Assembly: GCA_039810245.1 (NCBI GenBank)
Contig: JBDHWQ010000005.1
Coordinates: 62,001-126,000 of the forward strand
DNA length: 64,000 nucleotides
Direction of reading: 5' to 3'
Origin: CALDSL01 sp039810245
GTDB lineage: Bacteria > Chloroflexota > Anaerolineae > Anaerolineales > Anaerolineaceae
Positions 7,904 to 16,386 of the stretch are shown piece after piece. The stretch's first letter is position 1. Each line of letters starts with the position of its first letter. The position numbers and the translations under genes were made by a program. The notes below the pieces were generated by a model that saw nothing but the letters and a program-made list of their open reading frames with translations, had not been told where the DNA came from and did not search any database.

Positions 7904-7949
7904 ATTATACCCCAATGCGCCTCATCGCGCCTGGCGTGTCGGTTATAAT
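7904..7949. promoter_or_regulatory. Divergent -10 boxes between gyrA and the 8074 gene
   Basis: On the minus strand TATAAT occupies 7909-7904 (toward gyrA); on the plus strand TATAAT occupies 7944-7949 (toward 8074). Neither has a good -35. Confidence 0.45.
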
Positions 7950-8073
7950 GAAGTGAGATTCAACACCTGGCCTGAGCCGTACATCGACAAGCGAAAAATC
8001 GCTGGTGCTTGCGAAAGTGCCTTTACCCGGCAATGGCAAGTTTGCGCCGCGCCTCTCCAAGGAGAAAAATCCC

Positions 8074-8490
8074 ATGAAATTTGCGCGCTATGTCTTCTAC
8101 TTTGAGGCTATTTTCATTAACCTGCTGGTGGGGCTGCTGGTGTTTTTCGCTCCGGGCGTGTTCGTCTCGACCTTTTACCCGGGCAGCCTGCCGGCGGTGC
8201 CGCTGGAGATTATGCGCTGGTACGGCGTATTGTTATTTGTGCTCAGTTATGCCATGCTGCGCGCGCTGCCATCGGGCAATGAGGGCGCGGTGCGCATCTT
8301 CGTCGAGGCGCTGCTGTTGGGGGATATCGTTCATCTGGTGGCCACGGTGCTGTTCTTTATCAATGGGGGCCCGTTGGTGTTCGGCTCGGCAGTGATGGTC
8401 TTTTTCTCCACCTTTCTTGCCTGCGTGCGCATTTTCTGGCTGCGTAACATGGCGGCGAGCGCGCCCGTGCGGGTGGAAAATCGCTTATAA
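8074..8490 (+). CDS. Four-helix integral membrane protein
   Basis: A 138-residue membrane protein with about four hydrophobic segments (roughly residues 7-28, 45-63, 73-95, 99-122). AAGGAG at 8059-8064 gives a good ribosome site for the ATG at 8074, which is preferred over an upstream in-frame codon at 8005. No family recognised. Its TAA stop (8488-8490) lies within the -10 box of pstS. Confidence 0.75.
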   Translation: MKFARYVFYFEAIFINLLVGLLVFFAPGVFVSTFYPGSLPAVPLEIMRWYGVLLFVLSYAMLRALPSGNEGAVRIFVEALLLGDIVHLVATVLFFINGGPLVFGSAVMVFFSTFLACVRIFWLRNMAASAPVRVENRL

Positions 8491-8491
8491 T
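8486..8491 (+). promoter_or_regulatory. -10 box of pstS, containing the upstream stop codon
   Basis: TATAAT ends 9 nt before the pstS ATG at 8501 and contains the TAA stop of the preceding gene. No Shine-Dalgarno lies between, which fits a leaderless or near-leaderless mRNA. No -35 is obvious. Confidence 0.45.
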
Positions 8492-8500
8492 GCAGCCTGT

Positions 8501-9376
8501 ATGAAGCGAGCTACGGCGATTCTGATCCTCACCTTCCTGCTGCTGGCCGGCTGTGCCAGCGACAGCGGCGCGGGCGACGCTTCACCTGCCTCGGCATACA
8601 TTCAAAACAAAGGCTCAGACACCATCGTCAACCTGGCGCTGGCGTGGGCCGAGCGCTACCAGGATGAGCACCCCGAGGTGCGCATCTCGGTCACCGGGGG
8701 CGGCACGGGCACGGGCATTGTCTCGCTGATCAACGGCACGGTGGACCTGGCTAATGCCTCGCGCACCATTAAGACCGAAGAGCTGGAAAATGCGCGCGCA
8801 GCGGGGTTTGAGCCGGTGGAGCACGTGATTGCGCGCGACGCCATCGCGGTGATCGTAAACCCCGAGAACCCGGTGCAGGCGCTGAGCATCGAGCAGCTTG
8901 CGCAGATTTTCAAGGGGGAGATCAACAACTGGTCGGAGATCGGGGGCGAAGACCGGCCGATCGTACGCCTGTCGCGCGAATCCAACTCCGGCACGCACGT
9001 ATATTTCCTGGAGAGCGTGGTACGCCAGGGGAATTCCGACGACAAGAGCCTGTTCGCCAGTAACACGCTGCTGCTGCCTTCGTCCGAAGGCATCATCTCG
9101 GAAGTGCGCGATAACCCGAATGCCATCGGTTACGATGGCCTGGGCTACGTGACCCCCGAAGTCAAGGTGCTGGGCATCATCCAGCCGGGACAGCCGGAGG
9201 GTGTGCTGCCCTCGGTAGAAACGGTGAATAACGGCGAGTATCCGATCTCGCGCGACCTGTACATGTACACGCGCGACGAGGCCAGCGGGGCTCTCCAGGC
9301 ATATCTGGACTGGATCCTCTCGCCCGAAGCGCAGCAGATTGTATCCGACCTGGGATTTGTACCGGTAAAGCAGTAA
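8501..9376 (+). CDS. pstS: Phosphate ABC transporter, substrate-binding lipoprotein
   Basis: A 291-residue periplasmic-type binding protein anchored as a lipoprotein (lipobox LLLAGC). It carries the PstS signatures: KGSDTI near the N-terminus, the TGGGTGTGI loop, DLANASR, and SRESNSGTHVYFLE, which form the phosphate-binding cleft. It delivers phosphate to PstCA. The ATG at 8501 directly precedes the signal peptide. It is 3 nt upstream of pstC and begins a pstSCAB operon; phoU is absent from the end of the operon. Confidence 0.93.
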   Translation: MKRATAILILTFLLLAGCASDSGAGDASPASAYIQNKGSDTIVNLALAWAERYQDEHPEVRISVTGGGTGTGIVSLINGTVDLANASRTIKTEELENARAAGFEPVEHVIARDAIAVIVNPENPVQALSIEQLAQIFKGEINNWSEIGGEDRPIVRLSRESNSGTHVYFLESVVRQGNSDDKSLFASNTLLLPSSEGIISEVRDNPNAIGYDGLGYVTPEVKVLGIIQPGQPEGVLPSVETVNNGEYPISRDLYMYTRDEASGALQAYLDWILSPEAQQIVSDLGFVPVKQ

Positions 9377-9379
9377 TCG

Positions 9380-10282
9380 ATGAAACCCACGCGCACTACG
9401 CTGCAATCCGACCGTCTGATCAATGCGGTGATCCGCATTTGCGGGTATTCCAGCATTGTCTTCGTCACCCTCATCCTGCTCTTCCTGCTGGGGGAAGGGC
9501 TGCCTGCACTGCGGGTGACTTCGCTGCGAGACCTGTTCGGGACGATCTGGTACCCAAACGAGGCGCTGTACGGCATTCTACCGTTGATTTTTGGTTCGCT
9601 GCTGGTAACCGTCGGCGCAATGCTGGTGGCGCTGCCGTTTGGGCTGCTGACTGCGGTGTTTATCTCGGAAGTGGCGCCGCGCTGGGCCAAAGAAGGCTTG
9701 AAATCGCTGGTCGAAATCCTGGCCGGCATCCCATCGGTGGTGTTGGGCTTTGTGGGCATCCTGGTGGTGGTTCCGGGTCTGCGCCGGCTGCTGGACCTGC
9801 CTACCGGGCTGACGGCCTTTACCGGCGCGTTGCTGCTGGGGCTGATCGCCATCCCCACCGTAGTTTCGATTGCCGAAGACGCGCTCAATACCGTGCCCAC
9901 CTCATACCGTCACGCGGCGCTGGCGCTGGGCGCTACCCCCTGGCAGACGATCTGGGGCGTGACGGTTCCCGCGGCGCGCTCGGGTATCCTCACCGCGGTG
10001 ATGCTGGGTGTAGGCCGCGCGCTGGGTGAGACCATGGCGGTGATGATGGTGACCGGCAATGCGCCGGTGCTGCCCACTGGCCTGGGCGCGCTGTTCCAGC
10101 CGGTGCGCACCATGACCGCCACGATCGCCTCGGAGATGGGCGAGGTGGCTTCGGGCAGCGCGCATTACCAGGTGCTATTTTTTATCGGCATCCTGCTCTT
10201 TCTCGTCTCGCTGGTGATCAACGTGGCGGCTTCAGCTATGACGTTCCGCAAGCGCGGCCGGTCGGAGCGCGTGCTTTCGTAA
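9380..10282 (+). CDS. pstC: Phosphate ABC transporter permease
   Basis: A 300-residue membrane permease with six predicted helices and the inner-membrane-component loop (EAA-like) around ALALGATPWQTIWGVTVP that docks on PstB. It forms a heterodimer with PstA. The start lies 3 nt after the pstS stop, and the gene ends 15 nt before pstA. Confidence 0.93.
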   Translation: MKPTRTTLQSDRLINAVIRICGYSSIVFVTLILLFLLGEGLPALRVTSLRDLFGTIWYPNEALYGILPLIFGSLLVTVGAMLVALPFGLLTAVFISEVAPRWAKEGLKSLVEILAGIPSVVLGFVGILVVVPGLRRLLDLPTGLTAFTGALLLGLIAIPTVVSIAEDALNTVPTSYRHAALALGATPWQTIWGVTVPAARSGILTAVMLGVGRALGETMAVMMVTGNAPVLPTGLGALFQPVRTMTATIASEMGEVASGSAHYQVLFFIGILLFLVSLVINVAASAMTFRKRGRSERVLS

Positions 10283-10297
10283 AGGAAATTATCAGAG

Positions 10298-11161
10298 ATG
10301 CCGCGCCAGCACATGATCACCCCTCGCCAGGAGCAGAATATCGGTTATAACCTGCTGCGCGCGGTCAGCCTGATCACCGTTGCGCCGATCGTGTTGATGG
10401 TGATTTACATTATCATCCAGGGTCTGCCGGCCATCAGCCTGGAGTTCCTGTTCTCGTTTCCCACCGACGGCATGCGCGCCGGGGGTATCCTGCCTGCCAT
10501 TGTGGGCACGCTGCTGCTTACCCTCGGCACGGCGCTATTTTCCGTGCCGCTGGGCATTGCCGCCGGAATTTATATTGCCGAATATGCTTCCGCCAACCGC
10601 TGGACGATGCTGATCCGTATCGCTATCATAAACCTGGCCGGCATTCCATCCGTGGTGTACGGGCTGTTTGGCCTCGGATTGTTTGTTATCTTCCTGCAGT
10701 TTGGCACCAGCATTCTGGCCGCCTCGCTGACATTAGCGATCATGACCCTGCCGGTCATTATCACCACCACCGAAGAGGCGCTGCGCTCGGTTCCCTACGC
10801 ATTTCGCACTGTCGGGCTGTCGCTGGGGGCTACTCGCTGGCAGACCATCTGGCGCGTGATCTTGCCCCAGGCCACGCCGGGCATCCTCACCGGGGTGATT
10901 TTGGGGCTTAACCGCGCGGCGGGCGAAACCGCGCCAATCCTGTTCACCGGGGCGGCGTTCTTCCTGCCGCGCCTGCCACACTCGCCGCTGGACGCGACGA
11001 TGGCGCTGCCATATCACATCTTTGTGATCTCCACCCAGGTGCCAGGGATGCCGGTGCAGATCCAGTACGGTACCGTGCTGGTGCTGCTTGTCTTCGTTTT
11101 AGGTATGAACCTGGCTGCCACCGTGGTGCGCTCGCGCGCCCGCGCGCGGAGGCAGTGGTAG
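10298..11161 (+). CDS. pstA: Phosphate ABC transporter permease
   Basis: A 287-residue permease and partner of PstC. It has six helices and the coupling loop GLSLGATRWQTIWRVILP followed by GETAPILFTGA, a PstA hallmark. An AGGA that overlaps the pstC stop codon serves as its ribosome site. The C-terminus is strongly basic (RSRARARRQW). Confidence 0.93.
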   Translation: MPRQHMITPRQEQNIGYNLLRAVSLITVAPIVLMVIYIIIQGLPAISLEFLFSFPTDGMRAGGILPAIVGTLLLTLGTALFSVPLGIAAGIYIAEYASANRWTMLIRIAIINLAGIPSVVYGLFGLGLFVIFLQFGTSILAASLTLAIMTLPVIITTTEEALRSVPYAFRTVGLSLGATRWQTIWRVILPQATPGILTGVILGLNRAAGETAPILFTGAAFFLPRLPHSPLDATMALPYHIFVISTQVPGMPVQIQYGTVLVLLVFVLGMNLAATVVRSRARARRQW

Positions 11162-11167
11162 GCGCGT

Positions 11168-11923
11168 ATGAGCAAAATTGATATCGAACACCTCAACCTG
11201 CGCTACTCCGACGGCACGGAAAGCCTGCGCGATATTAACCTGCAGATCCCGCCCAACGAGATTATGGTGATTTTTGGCCCGGCGGGCGGGGGCAAAAGCA
11301 GCCTGCTGCGCCTGCTCAACCGCCTGAACGATATCGCCGACGTTGAGCAGCAGAGCGGGCGGGTGATGTTTAACGGCCAGAATATCCTCGACCCGGATAT
11401 CAACGTGATCGAGCTGCGGCGCAAGATTGGCATCGTGTTTTCGCGCCCGGTGCCGCTGCCGCTGACGATTTATGAGAATGTCTCCTTTGGGCTGGAAGTG
11501 ATGGGCATCAAGCGCGGCCCGCGCATGGACGAGATCGTGGAGCGCGCGCTGACCCAGGCCGTGCTGTGGGATGAAGTCAAAGACCGGCTGGATGCTCCTG
11601 CGAGCGCGATTTCTGGCGGGCAGCAGCAGCGCCTGTGCCTGGCGCGCGTGTTTGCGCTGGAACCGGAAGTGATCCTGCTGGATGAGCCCACCTCCGCGCT
11701 GGACCCGGTGTCTACGGCGCGCATTGAGGCACTGCTGCAGGAGCTTAAGTCGCGCTATACCATTGTGCTGGCTCCCAACAACGTACAGCAGGCTGCGCGC
11801 ATGGCCGATCACGCTGCGTTCTTCTTGCAGGGCGAGCTGGTGGAATACGCCGCCGGGAAGACGCTGTTCCTCAACCCCAAAGACAAGCGCACCCAGGATT
11901 ACGTGGAAGGGCGCTTTGGGTAA
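11168..11923 (+). CDS. pstB: Phosphate ABC transporter ATPase, variant without canonical Q-loop and switch His
   Basis: A 251-residue ATPase that would energise PstCA. The Walker A (GPAGGGKSS, K43), signature (ISGGQQQR, 148-155) and Walker B (VILLDEPTSALDP, D172/E173) are intact. Two catalytic-loop residues differ from standard PstB: the Q-loop position reads VFSRPVPLP (Ser92 instead of Gln) and the switch region reads VLAPNNVQQAA (Pro203 instead of His). I recall related transporters with PLP-type loops, so this is probably a subfamily rather than decay, since the rest is well preserved. It closes the pst operon. Confidence 0.9.
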   Translation: MSKIDIEHLNLRYSDGTESLRDINLQIPPNEIMVIFGPAGGGKSSLLRLLNRLNDIADVEQQSGRVMFNGQNILDPDINVIELRRKIGIVFSRPVPLPLTIYENVSFGLEVMGIKRGPRMDEIVERALTQAVLWDEVKDRLDAPASAISGGQQQRLCLARVFALEPEVILLDEPTSALDPVSTARIEALLQELKSRYTIVLAPNNVQQAARMADHAAFFLQGELVEYAAGKTLFLNPKDKRTQDYVEGRFG

Positions 11924-11937
11924 AGTTTTCGCAAACC

Positions 11938-11966
11938 TTGACCGGCGAAAAAACGTCTGCTATAAT
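11938..11966 (+). promoter_or_regulatory. Promoter of tRNA-Val
   Basis: TTGACC (11938-11943), a 17-nt spacer and perfect TATAAT (11961-11966), which puts the start within a few bases of the mature tRNA. Confidence 0.8.
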
Positions 11967-11978
11967 TTCGACATTGAT

Positions 11979-12052
11979 GGGCGATTAGCTCAGTTGGTTA
12001 GAGCGCTACTATCACACAGTAGAGGTCGAGGGTTCGAGTCCCCCATCGCCCA
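11979..12052 (+). tRNA. tRNA-Val(CAC)
   Basis: A 74-nt cloverleaf: acceptor stem GGGCGAT/ATCGCCC, D-stem GCTC/GAGC, anticodon stem CTACT/AGTAG with loop ATCACAC giving anticodon CAC (reads GUG), T-loop TTCGAGT and discriminator A. The T-stem GAGGG/CCCCC holds one A-C opposition (50/64). CCA is not encoded. Confidence 0.92.
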
Positions 12053-12058
12053 CAAGAT

Positions 12059-12089
12059 CACCCCGGATGGCATATTCGGGGTGTTTTGT
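12059..12089 (+). terminator. Terminator of tRNA-Val
   Basis: CACCCCG (12059-12065) pairs with CGGGGTG (12077-12083), followed by TTTTG. It starts 7 nt after the tRNA. Confidence 0.8.
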
Positions 12090-12113
12090 TATGCGGCTGC
12101 CCGGCTGTATAAT
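12086..12113 (+). promoter_or_regulatory. Promoter of the BadF-type kinase gene
   Basis: TATAAT at 12108-12113 with TTGTTA at 12086-12091, a 16-nt spacer. The -35 overlaps the terminator U-tract of the tRNA. Confidence 0.5.
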
Positions 12114-12150
12114 GGGAACATTCGCCTTCAGGCTGGGCAAGGAAAACCAT

Positions 12151-13128
12151 ATGGGCATCTTTCTGGGCGTTGACGCCGGGGGCAGCAAGACTCACGCGCT
12201 GCTGCTGGATGAAAGTGGCGCGGTGTTGGGTTTTGGCAGCGGCGGCTGTGGCAACCATCAAACCGGCGGTCTGGATTCGGCTTTGCGCGAGATTTCCCGC
12301 GCCGTGACCGGCGCGCTGGAGCAGGCGCAGGCGCGACCCGAGCAGGTGGCGCTGGGCTGTTTCTGCCTGGCCGGCGCGGACCTGCCGCAGGATTTCCGCA
12401 TGCTGGGCAAAGCGCTTGAAGCACAACGGCTGGCGCAGCAGGTGGTGGTGAAGAATGACTGCATCGCGGCGCTGCGCTGCGGCCTGAGCCGCGCGTGGGG
12501 CGTGGCGGTGATCTGCGGCACGGGCTTCAACGCTGCCGGCCGGGCGCAGGATGGGCGCGAGATCGTGCTGCCCGGGCTGGGAGCCATCTCCGGCGATTGG
12601 GGCGGCGGAGCCGACCTGGCGCTGGAAGTGATCCGCGCGGTGATGCGCGCCTGGGACGGGCGCGGCCGGCCCACCCGGCTGACCCGCGTTGTGCTGGAGC
12701 GCCTGGGGCGCGACAGTGAAGAGGCGTTGTTGGCCGACCTGTATAACCGGCGCATTCCGCGCCGCAGCCTGCTACCGCTGGCGCCGCTGCTGTTCGAAAT
12801 AGCGGACGGCGGCGACGGGGTCGCGCGCGAGATCGTGACGCGCATGGGCACCGAAGCCGGCGTGACTGCGAATGCTCTGCTGCGCCGGCTGGACCTGCTG
12901 GACAGCGACGCCGAGGTGGTGCTCAGCGGCAGCGTGTTTAAAGGCCAGGGCACGCTGCTGGTCGATACCGTGCGCGGGGTAGTGCGCGCGGCTGCGCCAC
13001 GCGCGCGCATGGTGCAGCCGCGGCTGGCGCCGGTGGCCGGAGCGGCACTGCTGGCGATGGAACTGGCCGGCTGCACTATCCCCATTGGCGTGCAAGCCCG
13101 GCTGGAAACCACGCTGTCCATCCAATGA
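12151..13128 (+). CDS. BadF/BadG-type ATPase, N-acetylglucosamine kinase-like
   Basis: A 325-residue ASKHA-fold protein. The phosphate-1 motif DAGGSKTHALLLD sits at residues 8-20, a second glycine motif CGTGFNAAG near 125, and GDWGGGADLAL near 150. These match the BadF/BadG/BcrA/BcrD ATPase family, whose single-domain members include N-acetylglucosamine and glucosamine kinases, so a sugar-kinase role is the best guess. There are no Fe-S Cys motifs of the benzoyl-CoA reductase activators. The start at 12151 has AAGGAAA just upstream; a frame from 12067 would begin inside the terminator region. Confidence 0.8.
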   Translation: MGIFLGVDAGGSKTHALLLDESGAVLGFGSGGCGNHQTGGLDSALREISRAVTGALEQAQARPEQVALGCFCLAGADLPQDFRMLGKALEAQRLAQQVVVKNDCIAALRCGLSRAWGVAVICGTGFNAAGRAQDGREIVLPGLGAISGDWGGGADLALEVIRAVMRAWDGRGRPTRLTRVVLERLGRDSEEALLADLYNRRIPRRSLLPLAPLLFEIADGGDGVAREIVTRMGTEAGVTANALLRRLDLLDSDAEVVLSGSVFKGQGTLLVDTVRGVVRAAAPRARMVQPRLAPVAGAALLAMELAGCTIPIGVQARLETTLSIQ

Positions 13129-13144
13129 AGAACCAGGAACCGTT

Positions 13145-14098
13145 ATGTCACAACCAACCCAAAACCAACCTCGCGGCCTGGGCAGAGAAGGGCTGCTGCA
13201 CCTGCTGGTCGTTTATATCGTGTGGGGATCTACCTATCTGGCTATCCGTTTCGCCGTGCGCGAAGGCAGCGGTATTACCCCGTTTATGGTCGGCGCTATT
13301 CGCGTCCTCAGCGCCGGGGGCGTGCTGCTGTTGTTCTCTGGGCTGACCGGCAAGCGGCTGCGGTTGACCGGCCGCGAGCTGGCAACCTTGTTAGGGTTGG
13401 GCCTGCTGTTCTGGCTGGGAGGTAACGGCCTGGTGATGGTAGGCGAACAGCGCGCCGATTCGGGCACCGCGGCTCTGATCATTGCTGGCGTTCCGGTGTG
13501 GGCGGCGGTAATCCAATCCGTGTTGGACCGCAAGCTGCCCTCGGCGCTGCTGGTAGGCTCGCTGCTGCTGGGGGTGGGTGGCATTGCCGTGCTTTCTATG
13601 CCGGTGCTGCAAACCGGCGTGCGCGCCGACGCGCTTTCGGTCGTTGCACTGGTGTTCGGCTCGATGTCCTGGGCGGGCGGCACGGTGCTACAGGGTCGAG
13701 CGCGGCTGCAGCTTCCGGCGGAGGTCTCTTCGGGTTACCAGTTATTCTTTGGCGGCATCTTTTTTGCCATCGCCGCGCTGGTGGCGCGCGAGCCGCTGCC
13801 GCGCCCGGCGCTGGATGCAGCGCTGGCCGTGCTGTACCTGATTGTCTTCGGATCGCTGCTGGCATTCACCTCGTTCATCAAGGCGCTCAATCTGTTGCCG
13901 ACCAAAATCGTGACCACTTACGGCTACGTTAACCCGATCATCGCGGTGTTCCTGGGCTGGCTGATCTTGCAAGAAAAGCTGACGCCCTGGACGGTGGCCG
14001 GCGCGGCGCTGGTGCTGGTCAGCGTCACAGGCGTGTTCCGCGACCACGCGCGCGAGGACCAGCACGTCCGGCGCGAGGTCCCGCAGGATGGGCTATAA
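13145..14098 (+). CDS. EamA/DMT-superfamily transporter
   Basis: A 317-residue protein with about ten helices in two EamA repeats; the first repeat begins VVYIVWGSTYLAIRF, a typical YddG/RhaT-like entry. It probably exports an amino acid or metabolite; the substrate is unknown. The ATG at 13145 follows the kinase stop by 16 nt, with CAGGAA upstream. Its TAA stop lies inside the -10 box of the next gene. Confidence 0.88.
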   Translation: MSQPTQNQPRGLGREGLLHLLVVYIVWGSTYLAIRFAVREGSGITPFMVGAIRVLSAGGVLLLFSGLTGKRLRLTGRELATLLGLGLLFWLGGNGLVMVGEQRADSGTAALIIAGVPVWAAVIQSVLDRKLPSALLVGSLLLGVGGIAVLSMPVLQTGVRADALSVVALVFGSMSWAGGTVLQGRARLQLPAEVSSGYQLFFGGIFFAIAALVAREPLPRPALDAALAVLYLIVFGSLLAFTSFIKALNLLPTKIVTTYGYVNPIIAVFLGWLILQEKLTPWTVAGAALVLVSVTGVFRDHAREDQHVRREVPQDGL

Positions 14099-14099
14099 T
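14094..14099 (+). promoter_or_regulatory. -10 box of the LRR gene, containing the upstream stop codon
   Basis: TATAAT ends 7 nt before the ATG at 14107 and contains the TAA stop (14096-14098) of the EamA gene. No ribosome site lies between. Confidence 0.45.
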
Positions 14100-14106
14100 C
14101 ACATCT

Positions 14107-14628
14107 ATGGACAAGCCTTTGGATAATGAGTTTTTGGCCAGCGTGCCGGTGCAGATTCTGGTCCGCCCGGCCGGGCAAAGCGGCGACTGGCAGGAATTTG
14201 ACCGCGGTGAGGGCGTATTCCGCCTGCCGGATGGGGTGGACGTGGCACTGCGCGTGCATAACATCGGCAACGTTGAGCTGGCCGGGCTGGTGAAGAACAT
14301 CAGTCACCTGCGACAGTTGACCCTGCTCAACCTTTCGGAAAACCGCAAGATTGACGCCCAGGGATTAAAGGCACTGCGTGGGCTGCCACAGCTCACGGAG
14401 CTCAACCTGAGCTCGTGTGACCTTTCCAACGAGGCCACAGAACACTTAACTGCTCTGACCCGGCTGGAACGGCTGGATTTAAGCTACTGCAACCGCCTGG
14501 GCGACGTGGCGCTCAAGCCTCTCAAAAGCCTGACGCGGCTGGTGTACCTTAATGTGCAGGGCTGTGTCAAGCTGACCAACGCCGGCCTCAACCGCTTCGC
14601 CAGCCGCAAGCTCACCATCCACCGCTAA
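14107..14628 (+). CDS. Leucine-rich-repeat protein
   Basis: A 173-residue soluble protein without a signal peptide. An N-terminal segment of about 55 residues is followed by about four cysteine-type leucine-rich repeats (LTLLNLSENRKI, LTELNLSSCDLSN, LERLDLSYCNRLGD, LVYLNVQGCVKLTN). Such repeats make a curved protein-binding surface. The partner is unknown. It probably has a leaderless transcript. It converges on the ABC permease gene with 9 bp between. Confidence 0.8.
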   Translation: MDKPLDNEFLASVPVQILVRPAGQSGDWQEFDRGEGVFRLPDGVDVALRVHNIGNVELAGLVKNISHLRQLTLLNLSENRKIDAQGLKALRGLPQLTELNLSSCDLSNEATEHLTALTRLERLDLSYCNRLGDVALKPLKSLTRLVYLNVQGCVKLTNAGLNRFASRKLTIHR

Positions 14629-14637
14629 GGCCTTGCC

Positions 14638-15420
14638 CTACCGATTCTGGTCGGCGTACGTCCACCACGCCAGCGTCGCGGCGACGGCGGCAGCGCCGGT
14701 GAGGATGGCTGCCATCACGCCCGCCAGTCCAACACCCGCGCCGGGTGTGATCTCGGCTGCCAGCGCCGGAACCGACCAGGGGAAGACTTCGCCCCACCCG
14801 GCGATCGCCGCCAGCATACCCAGAATCATCAACAGGATGGCCGCGCCGAACGCCAGCAAATAGCCATGCCCCACGCCGGCGAAAAACGCCACCGGCAGTG
14901 ATACCGGCAGCACCAGCAGCGCCACTCCGCCCACGCGCAGGCATCCGGCCAGGAACGTGGACGCGGGCGCCGGCGGCAGGCCGACCCACGCCCCGGCCAG
15001 CAGACACAGCAGCAGGTCGATTGCGCTAAACGCCAGGAACCAGCCGGCTGCCACCAGGAACTTGCCGGTGACGATGGAAGCGCGCGATACCGGCACGGCG
15101 AGCAGGTCTTTCGCGGTTCCATCGGCGAACTCGCGGCCAAACACCCAGGTCAAGACCAGGCTGAACAGGATAAAGCCACCGGTGGCAACGGCCTGCGCCA
15201 CCATGCCCAGGTAGGCCGGCCAGTCCGCGGGGATGCCCACCAGGTTGGCCTTGGTGCTGATCAGCCCCAGACTGCGTGACAGCGCCGGGTTCTTGCCGAT
15301 GAATACCAAAAACCCGGTGGCCAGTGGGATCATGCCAAAACCGATGGCGATGAAGAGCGGCACGCGCGAGCGCCAGGCTTTGCGCGTTTCGATTTGGGTT
15401 ATGTCCCACAAGGCGCTCAT
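14638..15420 (-). CDS. ABC transporter permease (ABC-2 type)
   Basis: A 260-residue membrane protein with about six helices, starting MSALWDITQIETRKAWRSR. Its ATG overlaps the stop of the ATPase gene by 4 bp (ATGA), so the two are translationally coupled and form a two-gene exporter. The FGREFADGTAKDLLAVPVSR stretch is typical of ABC-2 permeases of the bacitracin/antibiotic-export type. The substrate is unknown. Confidence 0.88.
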   Translation of the reverse strand: MSALWDITQIETRKAWRSRVPLFIAIGFGMIPLATGFLVFIGKNPALSRSLGLISTKANLVGIPADWPAYLGMVAQAVATGGFILFSLVLTWVFGREFADGTAKDLLAVPVSRASIVTGKFLVAAGWFLAFSAIDLLLCLLAGAWVGLPPAPASTFLAGCLRVGGVALLVLPVSLPVAFFAGVGHGYLLAFGAAILLMILGMLAAIAGWGEVFPWSVPALAAEITPGAGVGLAGVMAAILTGAAAVAATLAWWTYADQNR

Positions 15421-16343
15421 TGGGCTGCTCCTTGCTCCGCGCCGACCAGGCGCAGGAAGTACGCTTCCAGGTTTTCCTGTTCCACCAGCAGCCGGGTGGG
15501 TGGGTGGCCGGCGCGGGTGAGCAGTACCGCAATCTCGTCCGGCCGCTCCATGCAAGCCTGTTCTGTAAGTTCCAGGCAGCCTTCCTCGCTGACCGCCGGG
15601 CACAGGCCTGCCTGTTCCAGCACCTGCCGCGCCGCGGCCAGGTCGCGCGATTGCACCAGCAGCCGCTGGCGGCGCTCGGCCTCCAGCGCTCCGGCGTCAA
15701 ACTCGCGCAGCAGCACGCCGCGGTGCAGGATGCCCACGCGCTGCGCCAGCCGGGCCACCTCGGCCAGGATGTGGCTGGAAAGAAACACGGTAGTGCCGTG
15801 CTCGCGTGCCAGGCCAATCAAAAGCTCGCGGATTTCGACGATCCCGGCCGGGTCGAGGCCGTTGGCAGGCTCATCCAGCAGTAGCAGCCGCGGCCGGTGC
15901 AGCAGGGCTTTGGCCAGCCCCAGGCGCTGCAGGTTGCCCAGCGAAAGCGTGCCGGCGCGGCGGTCGGCGTAAGCGCATAGGCTCAGGCGCTCAATCATCT
16001 CGCTGACGGCAGCGGGCGCTACCCCCGGGTGCAGCTTGCGCTGCGCTTCCAGGTTCTCGCGCACCGTCAGTTCCGGGTAGCCGCGCGCGGTCTCCACCAG
16101 GTAGCCCACCTGCGCCCAGGGCGAGCGCACGCCGGGCCGCACGCGCTCGCCCAGCACAGTTACTGAGCCGGCCATGGGGCGGATCATGCCCAGCAGCATG
16201 CGGATGGTGGTGGTCTTGCCAGCGCCATTGAGCCCCAGGAAGGCGTAGATCTCACCCTCGTGGACGCCTAACGAAAGGTCACGCACGGCCTGGACGCGGC
16301 CATAGTTCTTGGACAGCTGAAAAGTCTGGATGGCATATGACAT
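15417..16343 (-). CDS. ABC transporter ATP-binding protein, BcrA-like
   Basis: A 308-residue ATPase with Walker A GLNGAGKTTT, a variant signature LSLGNLQRLG (LSLGN in place of LSGGQ, as in BcrA/antibiotic-type ATPases), Walker B LLLLDEPANGLDP and switch His in SSHILAE. A C-terminal extension of about 90 residues follows. With the permease downstream it makes a DrrAB/BcrAB-like exporter. Confidence 0.9.
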   Translation of the reverse strand: MSYAIQTFQLSKNYGRVQAVRDLSLGVHEGEIYAFLGLNGAGKTTTIRMLLGMIRPMAGSVTVLGERVRPGVRSPWAQVGYLVETARGYPELTVRENLEAQRKLHPGVAPAAVSEMIERLSLCAYADRRAGTLSLGNLQRLGLAKALLHRPRLLLLDEPANGLDPAGIVEIRELLIGLAREHGTTVFLSSHILAEVARLAQRVGILHRGVLLREFDAGALEAERRQRLLVQSRDLAAARQVLEQAGLCPAVSEEGCLELTEQACMERPDEIAVLLTRAGHPPTRLLVEQENLEAYFLRLVGAEQGAAQ

Positions 16344-16386
16344 GGCTGCAAATGACTGCCTGGATAGGGAATGGTTGGCTGGCCGC

